A DNA stretch of 64,000 nt, from the NCBI GenBank assembly GCA_030035585.1, contig CM057481.1, positions 6,225,128 through 6,289,127 of the forward strand, written 5' to 3'. Each line of letters opens with the position of its first letter. Position 1 is the stretch's first letter. Source of the DNA: Dugong dugon. Lineage: Eukaryota > Chordata > Mammalia > Sirenia > Dugongidae. Below, one piece after another: positions 19,770 to 32,661 of the stretch. Made by a program: the position numbers and the translations under genes. The notes below the pieces were generated by a model. The model made no database searches. It was not told the origin of the DNA and was given only the letters and a program-made list of their open reading frames with translations.

Positions 19770-22195
19770 TTTTTAAAATTTTATCGATTTTTTCAAAATA
19801 TTTTGTTTTTGTTGTTGAAAATATGCACAGTTGAACATATACCAATTCAACAATTTCTACATGTACAGTTCAGTGACACTGAGTACATTCTTCAAATTGT
19901 ATAACCATTCTTATTTTCCTTTTCCAAATTGTTCCTCCCCTATTTACGTAACCTTACTGCCCCCTACTTTCCTATCAAATCTTTTGAGTTGCTGTTGGCA
20001 ATTTGATCCTATGCAGATCGATCTTAAAGAGCAGGATGCTCGAGACCTGTTTTGTTGTTGTTGTTATTCTTTGGAATGGGCACAAACATGGATCACTTCC
20101 ATTTGGTTGGCCAGGTAGCTGTCTTCCAAATTTCTTGGGCATAGACAAGTGAGCACTTCCAGCGCTGCATCTGTTTGTTGAAACATCTCATTTGGTATTC
20201 CCACAATTCCTGGAGCCTTGTTATTCACCAATGCCTTCAGTTCAGCTTGAATGCCTTCCTTCAATATCATTGGTTCTTGATCATATGCTACCTCCTGTAA
20301 TGGCTGAAGGTCCACCAATTCTTTTTGATACAGTGACTTTGTGTATCCCTTCCATCTTCTTTTGATGCTTCCTAAGTCATTTAATATTTTCCCTTTAGAA
20401 TCCTTCTATATTGCAACTCAAGGCTTGAACTTTTTCTTCATTTCCTTCAGCTTGAGAAATGCCGAGTTTGTTCTTCTCCTTTGGTTTTCTAACTCCAGGT
20501 CTTTAGTGTTTGCGTGTTTCATTATAATACTTTACTTTGTCTTCTCGAGCCACCCTTTGAAGTATTCTATTCAGCTCTTTTACTTCATCATTTTTTCATT
20601 TTTTCCATTCGTTTTAGCTACTCTACATTCAAGAGCAAGTTTCAGAGTCTCTTCTGATATCCATCTTGGTCTTTTCTTTCTTTCTTGTCTTTTTAATGAC
20701 CTGTGACTTTCTTCATGTATGATGTCCTTGATGTCATCCCAAAACTTATCTGGTCTTTGGTCATTAGGGTTCAGTACTTCATATCTATTCTTGAGAAGGT
20801 CTTCAGATTCAGGTGGGATATATTCAAGTTTGTATTTTGGCTATTGTGGACTTCTTTAATTTTCTTCAGCTCCAGCTTGAACTTGCATATGAGAAATTGA
20901 TGGTCTGTTCCACAGTTGGCTCCTGGCCTTGTTCTAAGTGGTGATATTGAGCTTCTCTGTTGTCTCTTTCCACAGATGGGGTCAATTTGACTCCTGTGTA
21001 TTCCATTTGGCAAGGTCCACGTGTACAGTCTCCATTTATGTTGTTGAAAAAAGGTATTTACAATGAATAAGTCATTGATCTTTCAAAATTCTATCATGCA
21101 ATCTCCGGCATCCTTTCTACACCAAGGCCATATTTTCCAGCTACCGATCCTTCTTCTTTGTTTCCAACTTTCACATTCCAATCACCAGTAATTATCGATG
21201 CATCTTGATTGCATGTTTGATTAATTTCAGACTGCAGAGTTGGTAAAAATCTTCAATTTTTTCATCTTTGGCCTTAGTGGTTGGTGTATAAATTTGAATA
21301 ATAGTAGTATTAACTGGCCTTCCTTGTAAGTGTATGGATATTATCCTATCATTGACAACATTGTACTTCAGGATAAATCTTGAAATATCCTTTTGACGCT
21401 GAATATGATGCCATTCTTCTTCAATTTGTCATTCCTGGCATAGTATACCATATGATTATCCAATTCAAAATGGCAGTACAGTTCATTTCAGCTCACTAAT
21501 ACCCAGGCTGTCAATTTTTATGTGTTCCATTTCATTTTTTACAATTTCCAATTTTATTACATTCATTCTTTGTACATTCCACATTCCTATTATTAATGGA
21601 AGTTTGCAGCTATTTCTTCTCATTTTGAGCCTTGCCACATCGGCAAATGAAGGTCCTGAAAGCTTTATTTTATCCATTAAGGTTGACTCTACTTTGAGGA
21701 GGCAGCTCTTCCCCGGTTGTATTTTGAGTGCCTTCCAACCTAAGAGGCTCATCTTCCAGCACTATATCAGACGATATTCCACTGCCGTTCATAAAGTTTT
21801 CACTGGCCAGTTTTTTCAGAAGTAGACTACTATGTCCTTCTTGCTAGTCTGTCTTATTTTGGAAGCTCCACTGAAATGTGTCCACCATGGGTGACCCTGC
21901 TGATATTTGAAATACTGGTGGCATACATAGCTTCCAGAATCACAGCAACATGCAAGCCACCACAGTACAACAAACTGACAGATGAGTGGTGGACATTCTT
22001 TATTAGTTAAGCTAAATTCTAGTTTGGTTTAAGAAGATTTCAGGGAATATTTCTGGTTTAAGGCTTAAAGTTTATCTCAGGGCTATAGTTTTGGGGTTTC
22101 CTCCAGCCTCATCGGCTCTAGAAAGTTTGAGTTCTATAAGAATTTAAAATTCTGTTCCAAATTTTCCCCTTTTGATCAGGATTCTTCCGTAGTGG
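19770..22195 (-). mobile_element. L1 3' UTR, split by an RTE
   Basis: Left part about 19,770-20,055 ('caatttctacatgtacagttcagtgacactgag', 'gatcttaaagagcaggatgctc') matches the 3' UTR units at 59,150 and 59,470. Right part 21,992-22,195 matches 1-195. The RTE at 20,056-21,991 lies between them. No ORF2 is present. Confidence 0.75.
20056..21991 (-). mobile_element. RTE LINE, 5' half
   Basis: Minus-strand RTE with an intact 5' end (about 21,991, 'ccaccactcatctgtcag' on that strand). The 5' UTR runs to about 21,755. The AP-endonuclease follows (21,752-21,483: 'GPSFADVARLKMRRNSCKL', 'IIGMWNVQRMN', 'IDSLGISELK'), then the linker, then the start of the RT (20,318-20,118: 'ALVNNKAPGIVGIPNEMFQQ'). 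It stops just after the 'PIPKK' region near 20,056, so the rest of the RT and the 3' tail are missing. Many frame breaks. It covers roughly the part absent from the copy at 15,842. Confidence 0.9.
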
Positions 22196-22199
22196 ACTT

Positions 22200-23289
22200 A
22201 ATATAGTACATGCCAAAGAAACCCTCAGCAATTTGTTCATTCTTAAGCCAGGGATTATTTAGTTCTTGGAGATAGTGGCAGTCTTCTGAAGTTCACCACC
22301 TGAATTATTTATTTTTAGGCATTTCATGAAGCTGAAGAGCAGGTTGATGTCTGAAAGATGAGAAAATATTCCCAGTCTCGCAGATAACCAAACAGTTGAT
22401 GGTACATTTTGAGAACATTGTTTTTAAGACACAGCCATAATGATTTATCAGTGGACTGACCAGTGAACAAAGTATGACCTGCTACTGAATCATGCCACTC
22501 TCTTCTTCCTTTGATTAGTGTTTAAAATTCAAATAGAATAATGTTGAAGAAATTAAAATGTGAAAGCTCATTGCAAAAAAATAACTTTCATTTTTAAAGT
22601 TGTTTTTGTATCTCTTTCTGCCTAGAGCAAACTCTTGATCCACCCAACAATAACCCCTTGAAATGCCATTTATATTGGAAGTGCTGATGCAGCACTAATG
22701 ATTTTAGAGCAAATATGTTACTCTAATTTCCTCCATCTGCTATGAATAAAAGGATATGATATGAAGTCTGGGATAGCTGTAGAGAAAATTGTTTCTTAGA
22801 AAAGTTGGAAAAATTTAAAATGTGTGCAGGTGTGAGGGAAGAATAATTCTTTTTTTATTTTGTCTAGTGTCTCAAAAAATAAGACCTTTATTGTAGCACA
22901 ATGGAAACGTCAAGAATTCTTCTGTATAGTTCTGCTAAAATTCCAGGAGAACATCAAATGACTTGGGGATCTACCATGTAGGTTTTATTATGACAGTTTT
23001 GACAACTCAGATGAAAACATTTCCTATGGGTTTGTTTAAAGGTTTAACTAGGGATAGGTGCTACCTCTATACCCTTGACTAAAGAAAGATCTTTCTTTGA
23101 GGGTTGTACTCTTTTGATTCAACCTGCATGCAGTTGTGTGGGAAGAAGGGGTACTTTACCCAACTAGCTTCCTGGTCAACTTTACCAATTAACACTGTTG
23201 CAGCTAGATTGTTTTTTGAATTTCTATAGCCATTCATTTGATACTCTAGCAGAAAGGTGATTGTTTGAGAACTTATATGTTATCAATAT
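22200..23289. other. No recognised gene or repeat
   Basis: AT-rich, unique-looking DNA. I see no repeat family, open frame of note or RNA gene. Confidence 0.5.
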
Positions 23290-24852
23290 TAACATAGGCA
23301 AAGGCAAAAAAATTTACTACTGATACTCATGGAAGAAAGTGGAAGATTATTAAAGATGTACCACTAAAAAAGGCACCAGGCCCGGATGGTTTTACAGCTA
23401 AATTAAATCAAAGCTTTAAAAGCAAACACTCCTTACATTTATCTAACAATTCAAGAGTATAGAGAAAGGGAGAAGGGAACTCAATTGTACAATCTGTTGT
23501 AACCTTATATCAAAACCTGATAAAGATAGCCCCCAAAAGATGTTTTATACCAGTTTCATTTTTATCTATGTAATTATGTAATTTAAAAATAGAAACTTAA
23601 GTCCATTTGCTTATTAAAATACAACAAAATGTTAAAAATAAGGTTTATTTAAAAAATATAAAAGACGTTCCTGTTAAGACGAGGACAAATATAGAAATAT
23701 ATTTGCTATCACCACTGTTACTTAGCATTGTATTGTGGGTTCTACCTGATATCCTTAAACAATAAAATTAAGCAATTTATTGAAACTATAGAAAATTATC
23801 TTCATTTTCAGATGATGTAATTATACTCCTAAAAAACCTAAGACTTTATTATGAATGGCCAAATTCTTCTTACATATATAAAAACCAAAGCTTTTGTTTA
23901 TATTTGCACAACCAGTTAGACATGGAAATAGAAAAAAAAAATTATTTATGTAAACAAATAAATATAAATTCCCTACTAATGAGTTTACGAGAAAGGTGAA
24001 AGAAAAAACATTCAATAGATAAAACATTATCTGTAGAAATAGTCATATCATATTCCTGAAAAGTTCCTAATATTATTAAATGTCATTCCTTCCTAAAATA
24101 ATATATGTTAATGGGATTTCACTCGAATGATTACAGGTTTTTGTTTTTACTCTTCCTTCTATATATTAAAACTTAATAGAAAGTTACTGTTATTAAAACA
24201 ATACGTTATTAGCCATGAAAAAAGAAATGACATATAGCATAGAAAAAAAGAGGCAGAAACAGATTCAAATGTATACTATTGAGCTGAATATTAAAGGAAG
24301 TTGTCTTTTCAGTTCAGAGAGGAATGCATGTTTATATAATAAATGATGTTGTAAAAATTGACTTTTCATCAGTTAGATATCAAAGTTAGACCCTCATTTC
24401 TCACTGTAAGATAAAAATAAACAAATTTCAGTTTAAAACTCTAAGATACAACATTAAACAATACAAATATTAGAAAAACAGGAATTCCTACACACAGATG
24501 AGATAAATTTGTACATCATACTTGAAAAAAATGGCTAAAGATATTAGTTGTCAAATCACAGAACGGAAAATTGAAATGAACACTAAATGTAAAAATTTGC
24601 TCAACCCCACCAGTAGTCGCGGAAATACAAATTCAAACCACAAGAAACACCATTTTCCACTCAAATAACAGGCAAAAATTGGAAGTATTGACATTATACA
24701 TGTCTGATAAAGGTGTGAGAAAATGGAAATTTTCATACATTGATAAATTTGGAAGCATTTGTCCCATTAGTGATGTATCTGCTCTTTTACACTGCACTTC
24801 TACTATTTGGAATCTTTTGTACGGATATATATATATTTTAATCTATCATGTA

Positions 24853-25060
24853 AGGAAGGTCCCTGGGTGGCACAGTTTGCACTTGACTACTCACCGAAAG
24901 GTTGGAAATTCCAATCCACCCAGCGGTGCTGTGGCAGGAAGGCCTAGTAATCTGTTTCCATAAAGATTACAGCCAAGAAAACACTATGAAGCAGTTCTAC
25001 TGTGTCACATGGGGTTGATATGAAGCCAAAGTAGACTCAACAGTGATGGGTTTGGTTTTC
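24853..25060 (+). mobile_element. AfroSINE in old L1
   Basis: Sense SINE 'ggtccctgggtggcacagtttgc', 'ccgaaaggttggaaattcc', 'ctgtttccataaagattacagcc', 'acatggggttgatatgaagcc'. Diverged but complete from head to tail. Confidence 0.88.
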
Positions 25061-25575
25061 TGCCTTTTTTTTAAAATGTGTATGTAACAATGTATCTTCA
25101 AAACACACACATATGCCTACATGTAATAGTATGTATGCAGGTATGTGTGTGTGTTTGTTTAATTTGTTATGCTGAGTATGTATTATTTTTAAAATTACAA
25201 TAATCATTTATTCTCTGTTGCATTTTTTTATTTTATATGTATGTCCTCATATGAAATCCTCACAGTGTTGTAACACTTTTAGCTCATTTTAAAAAATAGG
25301 CGAAGTATTTGAATGATAATTCACAAAGGAAGAGATATAAAGCACCAATAAAACTTTAAGCCTCATTTCTTATCAAAGCAATGATAATTAGAGCAATAAT
25401 GAGATTTTGCTCAGATTGGCAAGTGCCCCAAAAATTGATACTGCTCAGTATTATTAAGAGTACAGGGAAATTTGGATACATTGCTTGGTAAAACTGTATG
25501 GAGAGTAGTTTGGCAATATTAGTTTAAAAGCCTTAATATTATGTTCCTGCTTTCTGGTCCTGTCATTCTACTTCT

Positions 25576-25800
25576 GTTCCTGTTATTGTTAGGTGCCATC
25601 GAGTCGGTTCTGACTCATAGCAACCCTGTGTCCTACAGAACCAAACACTTCCCGGTCCTGCCCCATCCTCACAATTCTTGCTGTGTTTGAGCCCATTGTT
25701 GTAGCAACTGTGTCAATCCATCTCGTTGAGGGGCTTCGTCTTTTTCTCTGACCCTCTACTTTACCAAGCATGATGTCCTTTTCCAGGGACTGGTCCCTCC
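25576..25800 (-). mobile_element. RTE 3' tail in old L1
   Basis: Minus-strand, 5'-truncated RTE insertion ('ttattgttaggtgccatcgag', 'tgtgtcaatccatctcgttg', 'aagcatgatgtccttttcc'). It is flanked by 11-bp repeats ATTCTACTTCT (25,565-25,575) and ATTCCACTTCT (25,801-25,811) with one mismatch. Confidence 0.92.
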
Positions 25801-26001
25801 ATTCCACTTCTAGAAAGCAATAGAAAGGGAATCATTGGATAATGTGCAAGTATCTATGTATGGATGTTCATTGCAGATTTATTTGTGGTAGTGAAGAAAG
25901 ATATAACTCTCTATAATCATAAATAGTTGTCTATTTAAATAAATCCACTTACAACTATATTGCGTTACAACTGTACATATACACACACGTCCACAACATT
26001 A

Positions 26002-26220
26002 ACCAAAATTGAAAACCAAACCCGCTGCCATTGAGTCAATTCCGACTCATAGAGACCCGACAGGACAGAGTGGAACTGCCCCACAGGGTTTCCAGGGCTG
26101 TAAATCTTTAGGGAAGCAGACTGCCACATCTTTCTCCCACGGAGCTGCTGGTGAGTTCAAACCACCAACCTTTCAGTTAGCAGCTGGGCGCTTAACCACT
26201 GTGCCGCCAGGGCACCATAT
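26002..26220 (-). mobile_element. AfroSINE, long type, in old L1
   Basis: Complete antisense SINE 'aaaccaaacccgctgccattgag' to 'gccgccagggcacc'. It is flanked by ACAACATTA at 25,993-26,001 and 26,221-26,229. Confidence 0.94.
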
Positions 26221-26530
26221 ACAACATTACGAAGTTAAAATGAAAATTTATATATGATGATGTAAACTTCCATTTATGCCATAGAAAGATACTCACGAAG
26301 TAGTTGATCAGTGTATAAGGTAGATTCCAATTGTTATAGTGTGATCCAGATTTGTAATATATTTATACATGAAAATGTTTGCAAGTATACACACCAGACT
26401 GCTAACAGTAACTTTCTTTGGGTGATATGGTAATACATTATCTTTCTTATTTTTCTGTATTTTCTGAAATGTCCCTGCTACACTTTTATCAAGAAAAATA
26501 CATTGAATCTTAAAAAAAAAAAAAAAAAAA

Positions 26531-27934
26531 ATCCAGATTAAAAAGAAGTCACAAAAGATAAAATTGAAAATGTTTTAAAAATTATGAGGGTAGGGGGAAA
26601 CGGTCAAACTATATAAAAATATATAGACTCAGTGAAGAAAACACTGCTTATTGCTATTAATGGTCTCACAGTACAAGCTGTTAGCTGATGATATAAGGCC
26701 TATTGGAAGGTCGACTTGGAATCTATTATGACTTAAATGGCTGACCTTTGTGAATTAGCTCTCCTGCCATAGGCAGCCAGACAAGGGATTCTTCACTAAC
26801 ATGCTTGCTTTCTTCCAGTTGTTGGAGGGTGGGGTTGCAATTCTTCTCCAGAGAGTAAATTACTTTATGCAGCTTGTGCCCAGTCACTTATCCCAGAAGC
26901 AGCAACAGACCTTTCTGATAGAAGGCAAAAGACGTGAATGAAGGCTTGGGACAGAAGCTTGATTGATATTCCTAAAATGCCTCTTTTATATTCTAGAAGC
27001 CAAATCTGCATTCTTTTGAGTGGTGTAGGATGTCAGTACAAGTGCTCTATCTATGCCGAACCTGGTGGAGAGGGGAAAAAAAAAAAAGCCACACTCCACT
27101 TCTTTATTTAGAGTTTGCATTGAGAAAGGCAAGCACTATTTGAAAGGTCATCCCATTTCAAGTGGAAGATGGATGGGAAAAAACGACTCAGGCTTTTACA
27201 AATAATTTAATTGAATTCTCCTTGCCATTTCTGCAGGCAATTCAGGATATTTTTTAAAGCATTGATCCATAATTATCTTTCAGAGTATTGTTAGACAGAT
27301 GTGTAATTCTTCCTGTAAAAGGGAGTCATACAGCATCCATTTTACCTATTTGATTGTCTTTTCTTTTCCCGTGCAAACAAATGTACATAATAAGAGACAA
27401 ATCCTTGCTTAAAAAGGAAGAAAAATTGTTCAGATTTGTTTTTGACTTGAAGTGCCCCTGTCTTAGGCATGCTGGTATTTGTAAAGATTAGCTTCGTTAC
27501 CTTCCTATAAGCAAATTACAGTTTTCATCTTTGTAGCCAACTGGTGTTGATCAGCCCTGGGCACAACGACCTCAGTGGGTCACAAACCATGAAACACAAA
27601 TGTATAGTATTAGTAGAATATAAAATAGGAGTGACTAAGACTTGTAAGAATGCACTATATCTGTGGCTTATGTTGCCTGTCCTTTCCCCCTGCTCCCCCA
27701 CTGCAAGTATTTGTAATCCAACTGTGCTATTCTAATTGGGGTGGGGTTGCCAGACAAAAAAAAAGACAGAGTGCTTCGTTAAATTTTCGTTTCGGATAAA
27801 CAATGAATAATTTTTTTGGAATAATCGTGTTCCATGTAATAGATTGGGGAGTCACCTCAGAATAGAACGTCCTATCTACTTTAAATTGTGAAATACAATT
27901 TAAGTAGGAAAAGTGCATAAAACATATATGCATA
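26531..27934. other. No recognised gene or repeat
   Basis: Unique-looking AT-rich DNA. I found no coding, RNA or repeat signature I could support. Confidence 0.45.
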
Positions 27935-28269
27935 GTTTAGTAAGTAATATAAAGTAAACACCTCCGTCAAGGTTTACCCAGGTCAAGTATTCCAACACCC
28001 CAGTAGTCCCTTGAAATCTTCCCTGATCTTAACCCTCTCTCTACCAATGTTTGAGATAGTCACTCTCCTGTCTTGTGAAGTAATCATTTCCTGGCATTTA
28101 TTCATAATTGTATCATCTATGTATGTATTTCTATGCATTGTACATTGGATAAAAATCTAATTTTATATAAATTGAATCACACTGCATGCATCTTTAAAGA
28201 TAAAAATATTAATTATCCAGTTCAGTCTTTGGGCAAATACTAGTGGTGTCTCTCCATCAAATCATGAAA
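27935..28269. mobile_element. Possible old L1 fragment
   Basis: Text such as 'caggtcaagtattccaacacccc', 'ataattgtatcatctatg', and 'ttatataaattgaatcacactgcatgc' resembles an ancient L1 3' region. Orientation and limits cannot be set by eye. Confidence 0.4.
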
Positions 28270-28492
28270 TAGATAGCCCTCTGCCTGTGTGGAGCAAACA
28301 GTGCTGCTAACCAAAAGGTTGGGGCTTTGAGTCCACCCAGAGGCACCTTGGAAGAAAGGCCTGGTGGTCTACTTCTGAAAAACTCAGCCACTTGAAAACC
28401 CTGTGGAACACAGTTCACTCTGACACACATGGAGTCACCATGAGTCTGAGTCGACTCAAGGCAACTGTTTTTGTTTGGTTGGTTGGTTTGGT
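28270..28492 (+). mobile_element. AfroSINE, type with RTE 5' UTR-like module
   Basis: Sense SINE: head 'gtgctgctaaccaaaaggttgg', body 'aggcctggtggtctacttctg' and 'ccacttgaaaaccctgtgg', tail 'tcaccatgagtctgagtcgac', then a T/G-rich end. The head is missing a few bases. Confidence 0.9.
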
Positions 28493-29689
28493 TCAGCTTG
28501 AATGTTCTTGGTTTTCTATATAGCAAAACCAGGAAAATCATTAAAATAAATCTTCTTAATAAGTTCACTGATGTTAGCAATACCATAAATGTTTACATTT
28601 TTTTTTAATACTCTTCCCCTCAAAATGTTTGTTCTCCCAAGCCACTGATTTTCCAGAAGTTGGGGCCAATCCAGTAATGTTTCACTGGGATCCTGTCACA
28701 TTGATATCAGTGGAGTAAATCACATCTCCAACCTGTCTAAGGTCGCAATGTTCAGCAGTAAATGGATAAAGAGCCTTTTGATTTATAATTCATGTAGATA
28801 ACAATACTCAGAATGACTAAGGCACATTCCCTTTTATATCATAAATTTTATCTGATGACATTTAACAAATGTCTTCCAGAGCACAGCTCTCGGATCCATT
28901 GACTTCCTCTTCCCTTTGTTACAAGTGTCATATTTTCCCTTCCTCATTTCTCCTTTAGCTCCCTAATGCTGAGAATGGCGCAGTTTTCAAGTTGTTGTGA
29001 AGAGCAACCATCACAAGAGCAAAAACAATAATAAAAAACAATTTAAAAACTGATCTCTAGATGTTCTAGGAAATAGGCAATTTTGCATGGCAAGCACTTC
29101 AACCCAGAGGTGATTTATTATTCATTTGACTGTGGTGAATATTCATGGTTTTTTCATGCTAAATTAGAATTATTGAGATTTTTGTTTACCCTAAAGAAGT
29201 TTGAGAAGCCATCTTTAAAATTTGAATTTACTGGAATTCACTTTTCAAGGTACACACAGAGAATTTTTTATCTAAAAGAAACCTTAAAAATGATCTGGTT
29301 AAATCCACTAGCTAATGTATATAGAAAACATTCCATGTTTTCTAAAAACTGGACTATTATATAGATGTTATATAAAGGTGCACTGGTACAGAGCCATGGT
29401 TATTTGTTCCTCTCCTCTTTCCCTTCTTTCCTCTGTCCTTCATTCCTTCCTTGCTTCTCTTCTTTTAAAGCAGCAGGGCCTTTTACTCAAAGAAAATCTC
29501 GCCCCAAACTTCAATATGTAAAGTAGCTAGAGTTACCCGGTTTGAAGACAGTAGAGCTGGGCCATACTGTCCTTCCTTCTACTCTACCACATGATCTCCT
29601 AGAGTACCACCACCCAGCCTTGGTTTTCCATGATCATGGCTTTAAAACCATGTACATAGAGCTAAATAATTGATGTATCAAACACATGT
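28493..29689. other. No recognised gene or repeat
   Basis: AT-rich sequence. A 93-codon frame at 29,083-29,364 has no recognisable domain and I treat it as chance. Confidence 0.45.
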
Positions 29690-29925
29690 ATAGTATTTAT
29701 TATGTGTTAGACACTGTTCTAAACATTTTACAAGTATTATTTTAATCCTCAAAACAACCCTATGACATAGATATCATTATTATCCCCATTTCAGAGTCAA
29801 GCGAAGTGAGACAGACTAAAAATAGCGTGCCTAAGATCACATGATGGTAAATGGCAAAGCCTGGACAGTCTTGTTCCAGAGTCCCTGTCCTTACCCAGTG
29901 TGCTTTGCAGTGTCTCCCTAGCAGG
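29690..29925 (-). mobile_element. MIR SINE (antisense)
   Basis: Antisense MIR: 'tattatgtgttagacactgttctaaac', 'attttaatcctcaaaacaaccctatgac', 'attatccccatttcag', 'tgcctaagatcaca', 'ttgttccagagtcc'. Confidence 0.8.
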
Positions 29926-29939
29926 AGCCACCAAAAGCA

Positions 29940-30630
29940 GCAGTTAAAATGAACTGCTTGTTAGGTGCCAGGCATTGTGCTGGGAGCTTTTATGGATTGA
30001 ATTGTGTCCCCTCAAAATATGTGTCAACTTGGCTAGGCCATGATTTCCAGTATTGTGTGGTTGTCCACCATTTTGTCATCCGATGTGATTTTCCTGTGTT
30101 GTAAATCCTGCCTCTATGATGTTGATGAGGCAGGATTAGAGGCAGTTATGTTAATGAGGCAGGACTCAATCTACAAGATTCGACTGTGTCTTGAGTCAAT
30201 CTCTTTTGAGAAATGAAAGAGAGAAATGAGCAGACAGACAGGAGGACCTCATACCACCAAGAAAGTAGTGTTGGGTGCAGAGATTGTCTTTTGGGTCCCT
30301 GCGCTGAGAAGCTTCTAGACTAGGGGAGGATTGATGACAAGGACTTTCCTCCAGAGGTGACAGAGAGAGAAAACCTTCCTCTGAAGCTGGCGCCCTGAAT
30401 TCCGACTTTTAGCCTCCTAGACTGTGAGAGAATAAACTTTTGTTTTTCCAAGCCACCCACTTGTGGTATTTCTGTTATAGAGGCACTAGATGACAAAGAC
30501 AGAGCTTTACAAGTATTATCACAGCTGATGCTCCCGAGGAAGCCAAAGAGGTAACAGTATTATCCCTAGTCGGTAGATACAGGAAGGAGATATAAGGGAA
30601 TTGTGTAACTTTCCTGTGAGTGGTAGGCTG
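29940..30630 (-). mobile_element. Second MIR, split by a MaLR LTR
   Basis: The left piece 'ttaggtgccaggcattgtgctgggag' (29,960-29,990) continues at 30,502 with 'agctttacaagtattatcacag' and 'gtaacagtattatccctag'. The LTR at 29,991-30,501 interrupts it. Confidence 0.65.
29991..30501 (+). mobile_element. MaLR-like solo LTR
   Basis: It begins 'tatggattgaattgtgtccc' and ends '...actagatgacaaagaca'. Near its 3' end are 'actgtgagagaataaactttt' (AATAAA) and 'aagccacccacttgtgg'. These are hallmarks of MLT/MST-type LTRs. Repeated GCTTT at both borders (29,986-29,990; 30,504-30,508) may be the target duplication. No internal retroviral genes. Confidence 0.75.
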
Positions 30631-30891
30631 CCATAAAAATGAAAATATGTGTTTGTTTCTAAAATGTTGTGATGATTTTCATTTCATTTCACATGGGGCT
30701 CCCCTTGGCTAACACGACCAGGAGAGCATCTGTGTTCTCTATCTGGGTAGGATCATGCCCAGAGGAAATTATAAAGCTCAGTCTCCTAGTCTTCCCTACC
30801 CATGCCTCATGGTTCTCAGTTTTCCCTTCCGGTCCTTCCCAAATTAGCTTGCATAACGCACTTAGAATTCTTTGCAGCTGTACTAAGCAAT

Positions 30892-31091
30892 GCTGTTTTT
30901 GTTGCTGTCCAGTCGATTTCGACTCATGGCAACCTTACGTGTGCAGAGCAGAACTGCTCCATCAGGTTTTCAAGGCTGTGACCTTTCAGAAGGAGATCAC
31001 CAGGCTTGTCTTCCAAGGCACCACTGGGTGGGTTTGAACTGCCAACTTTTTGGCTATTAGTTGAACACTTACCCACTTGTGCTACTTAGGG
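30892..31091 (-). mobile_element. AfroSINE with target duplication
   Basis: Antisense SINE 'gttgctgtccagtcgatttc' to 'gtgctacttaggga'. It is flanked by ACTAAGCAAT (30,882-30,891) and ACTAACCAAT (31,092-31,101). It carries the module 'tcagaaggagatcaccaggc'. Confidence 0.92.
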
Positions 31092-31315
31092 ACTAACCAA
31101 TAGTATCAGGTAATCATACTTCTTTGGCAAGGGGCTAATGGTTCTCCTCCTAGGGGAATCTACATTTTAACTTAATCTTCTTGGAAATACAAAGTCTTTA
31201 CCCAGTTTGATGCTTGTGATGCTGGAAATGTTAGACCATATTGCAAACTACTATTAGAGGACCCTTCTCCACTTCAGAGCTTGTCTAGCCAAGTACTATG
31301 TGTCCAGAACAGGAG

Positions 31316-31663
31316 ATGGGGGCAGTGGTGGTTCAGCTGTAGAATTCTCTCCTTCCATGCGGGAGACCCTGGTTCAATTCCTGGCTAATGCACTGCCTGT
31401 GCAACCACCATCCTTCTGTCATTGGAGGCTTGCATGTTGCTATGATGCTGAATAGGTTTCAGCAGAACTTCTAGACTAAGACAGACTAGGAAGAAAGGTC
31501 TGTTGACCTACTTCTGAAAATCGGTCAATGAAAACGCTAGATTACAAGGTTTGATCCACAAGTGATCAGGAAGATGGCGCAGGGCCGGGCAGCATTCATT
31601 CTGTTGTGCATGGGGTTGCGGTGAGCCAGACACCAACACGATGGCAGCTAACAACAACAACAG
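31316..31663 (+). mobile_element. tRNA-Gly-headed SINE with RTE parts (copy 2)
   Basis: Same layout as the copy at 6,617: tRNA-Gly-like head ('gtggttcagctgtagaattc', 'ctggttcaattcctgg') with TCC in the anticodon position, an RTE 5' UTR stretch ('gcttgcatgttgctatgatgctg', 'cttctagactaagacagactagg', 'cctacttctgaaaatc'), and an RTE 3' tail ('gatggcgcagggccgggcagc'), ending in (ACA)n. Confidence 0.88.
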
Positions 31664-32661
31664 AGTAGGAGAAGTGAGAAACCTGGAGGCTCAGAGCCAG
31701 TACTTATGAGTGAATGGGTTTATACTGTTCATTAAACTTTATCCTGCTTTGTCCCTTTTTTTGCTATGTGGAAAGTTTGGAAGGATAAGGTCAAATTAAA
31801 ATTTTACTGGATTGTAATGTGGCCTTCAGCACTGGTGAGGTAGTTGGCTCTGCTGTGCTAACACTGTAATAATGTTACAAGGGAACATTATTCCATTATT
31901 CCTTTAGGAAGCCATGGTCTGTTCCTTAGATTTAATATGCCTTTGTCAATTCCCTCTTAATATTTACCTAGGACTTTAGCCTCTTGAGTTAAATCTTGGG
32001 TAAACACAGTGATTTCCAGAGACCAGTGAGTAGAGGAATACCTACCTGGGCAAATCAGATCATATGGAAATGTTTCTCCTACTAGCTTCCTCTCAAGATA
32101 GAAGGAAACATATAAAAATGTGATTTTTCATTCCTTCCCCAAGGAAAATTAGTGTTACGCAAAATTAAAATTGATAGATTATGGCTCTGTCTCTTTAAAG
32201 AAACAAGAAAAATTCTTACATTTAGAAAAATATGCCCACTTTATAAAGGCATAATTTTTTGAGTTTGCATTCACTCACAAGGGAATGAATAGAGAAGATC
32301 AACACCTTACCTAAAAAAGGATCAAAGAATGCATTAAATTAATGTGATTTCTGAGCAGTAGTCTCTACTACAACTGCTCCCAATGTCCTATAAAAATAGT
32401 CAAGAAGATATTGATGATGTAGATCTATCAATGCCACTTAAAACTAGTTCTTATAGCCAACCTATCTGAAATTCTTGTAGAGAATTCTGCTAACTGGAAG
32501 TCTGGTGGCATGAGAATGAAAAGTTTCAACTGATGGTTCCCTTAGAAGGAACTTTGGTTATCTTTCCTCTGGTTCAGAAATACACTGAGACTGATTCGAA
32601 ATGTGGACAGGAATTCCTACACATTGTAGGTACTCTTTCTGAAGCACTGGAACCTTATGCA
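31664..32661. other. No recognised gene or repeat
   Basis: Unique-looking DNA between SINEs. No feature supported. Confidence 0.45.

Larger units (their letters stand above)
23290..26530 (+). mobile_element. Old L1 with three later insertions
   Basis: Decayed ancient L1. RT-domain text is visible ('aaaaaaggcaccaggcccggatggttttacagc', 23,366-23,400, encoding KKAPGPDGFTA), then degenerate ORF2 up to 24,850, more ORF2/3' sequence from 25,065, and a 3' end 'gaaaaatacattgaatc' followed by a run of about 19 A at 26,513-26,531. It is interrupted by an AfroSINE (24,853-25,060), an RTE tail (25,576-25,800) and another AfroSINE (26,002-26,220). Confidence 0.75.

Noticed and set aside
30669..31037. 122-codon plus-strand frame
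   Set aside because: Its second half is antisense AfroSINE (30,892-31,091) and the first half has no protein resemblance.
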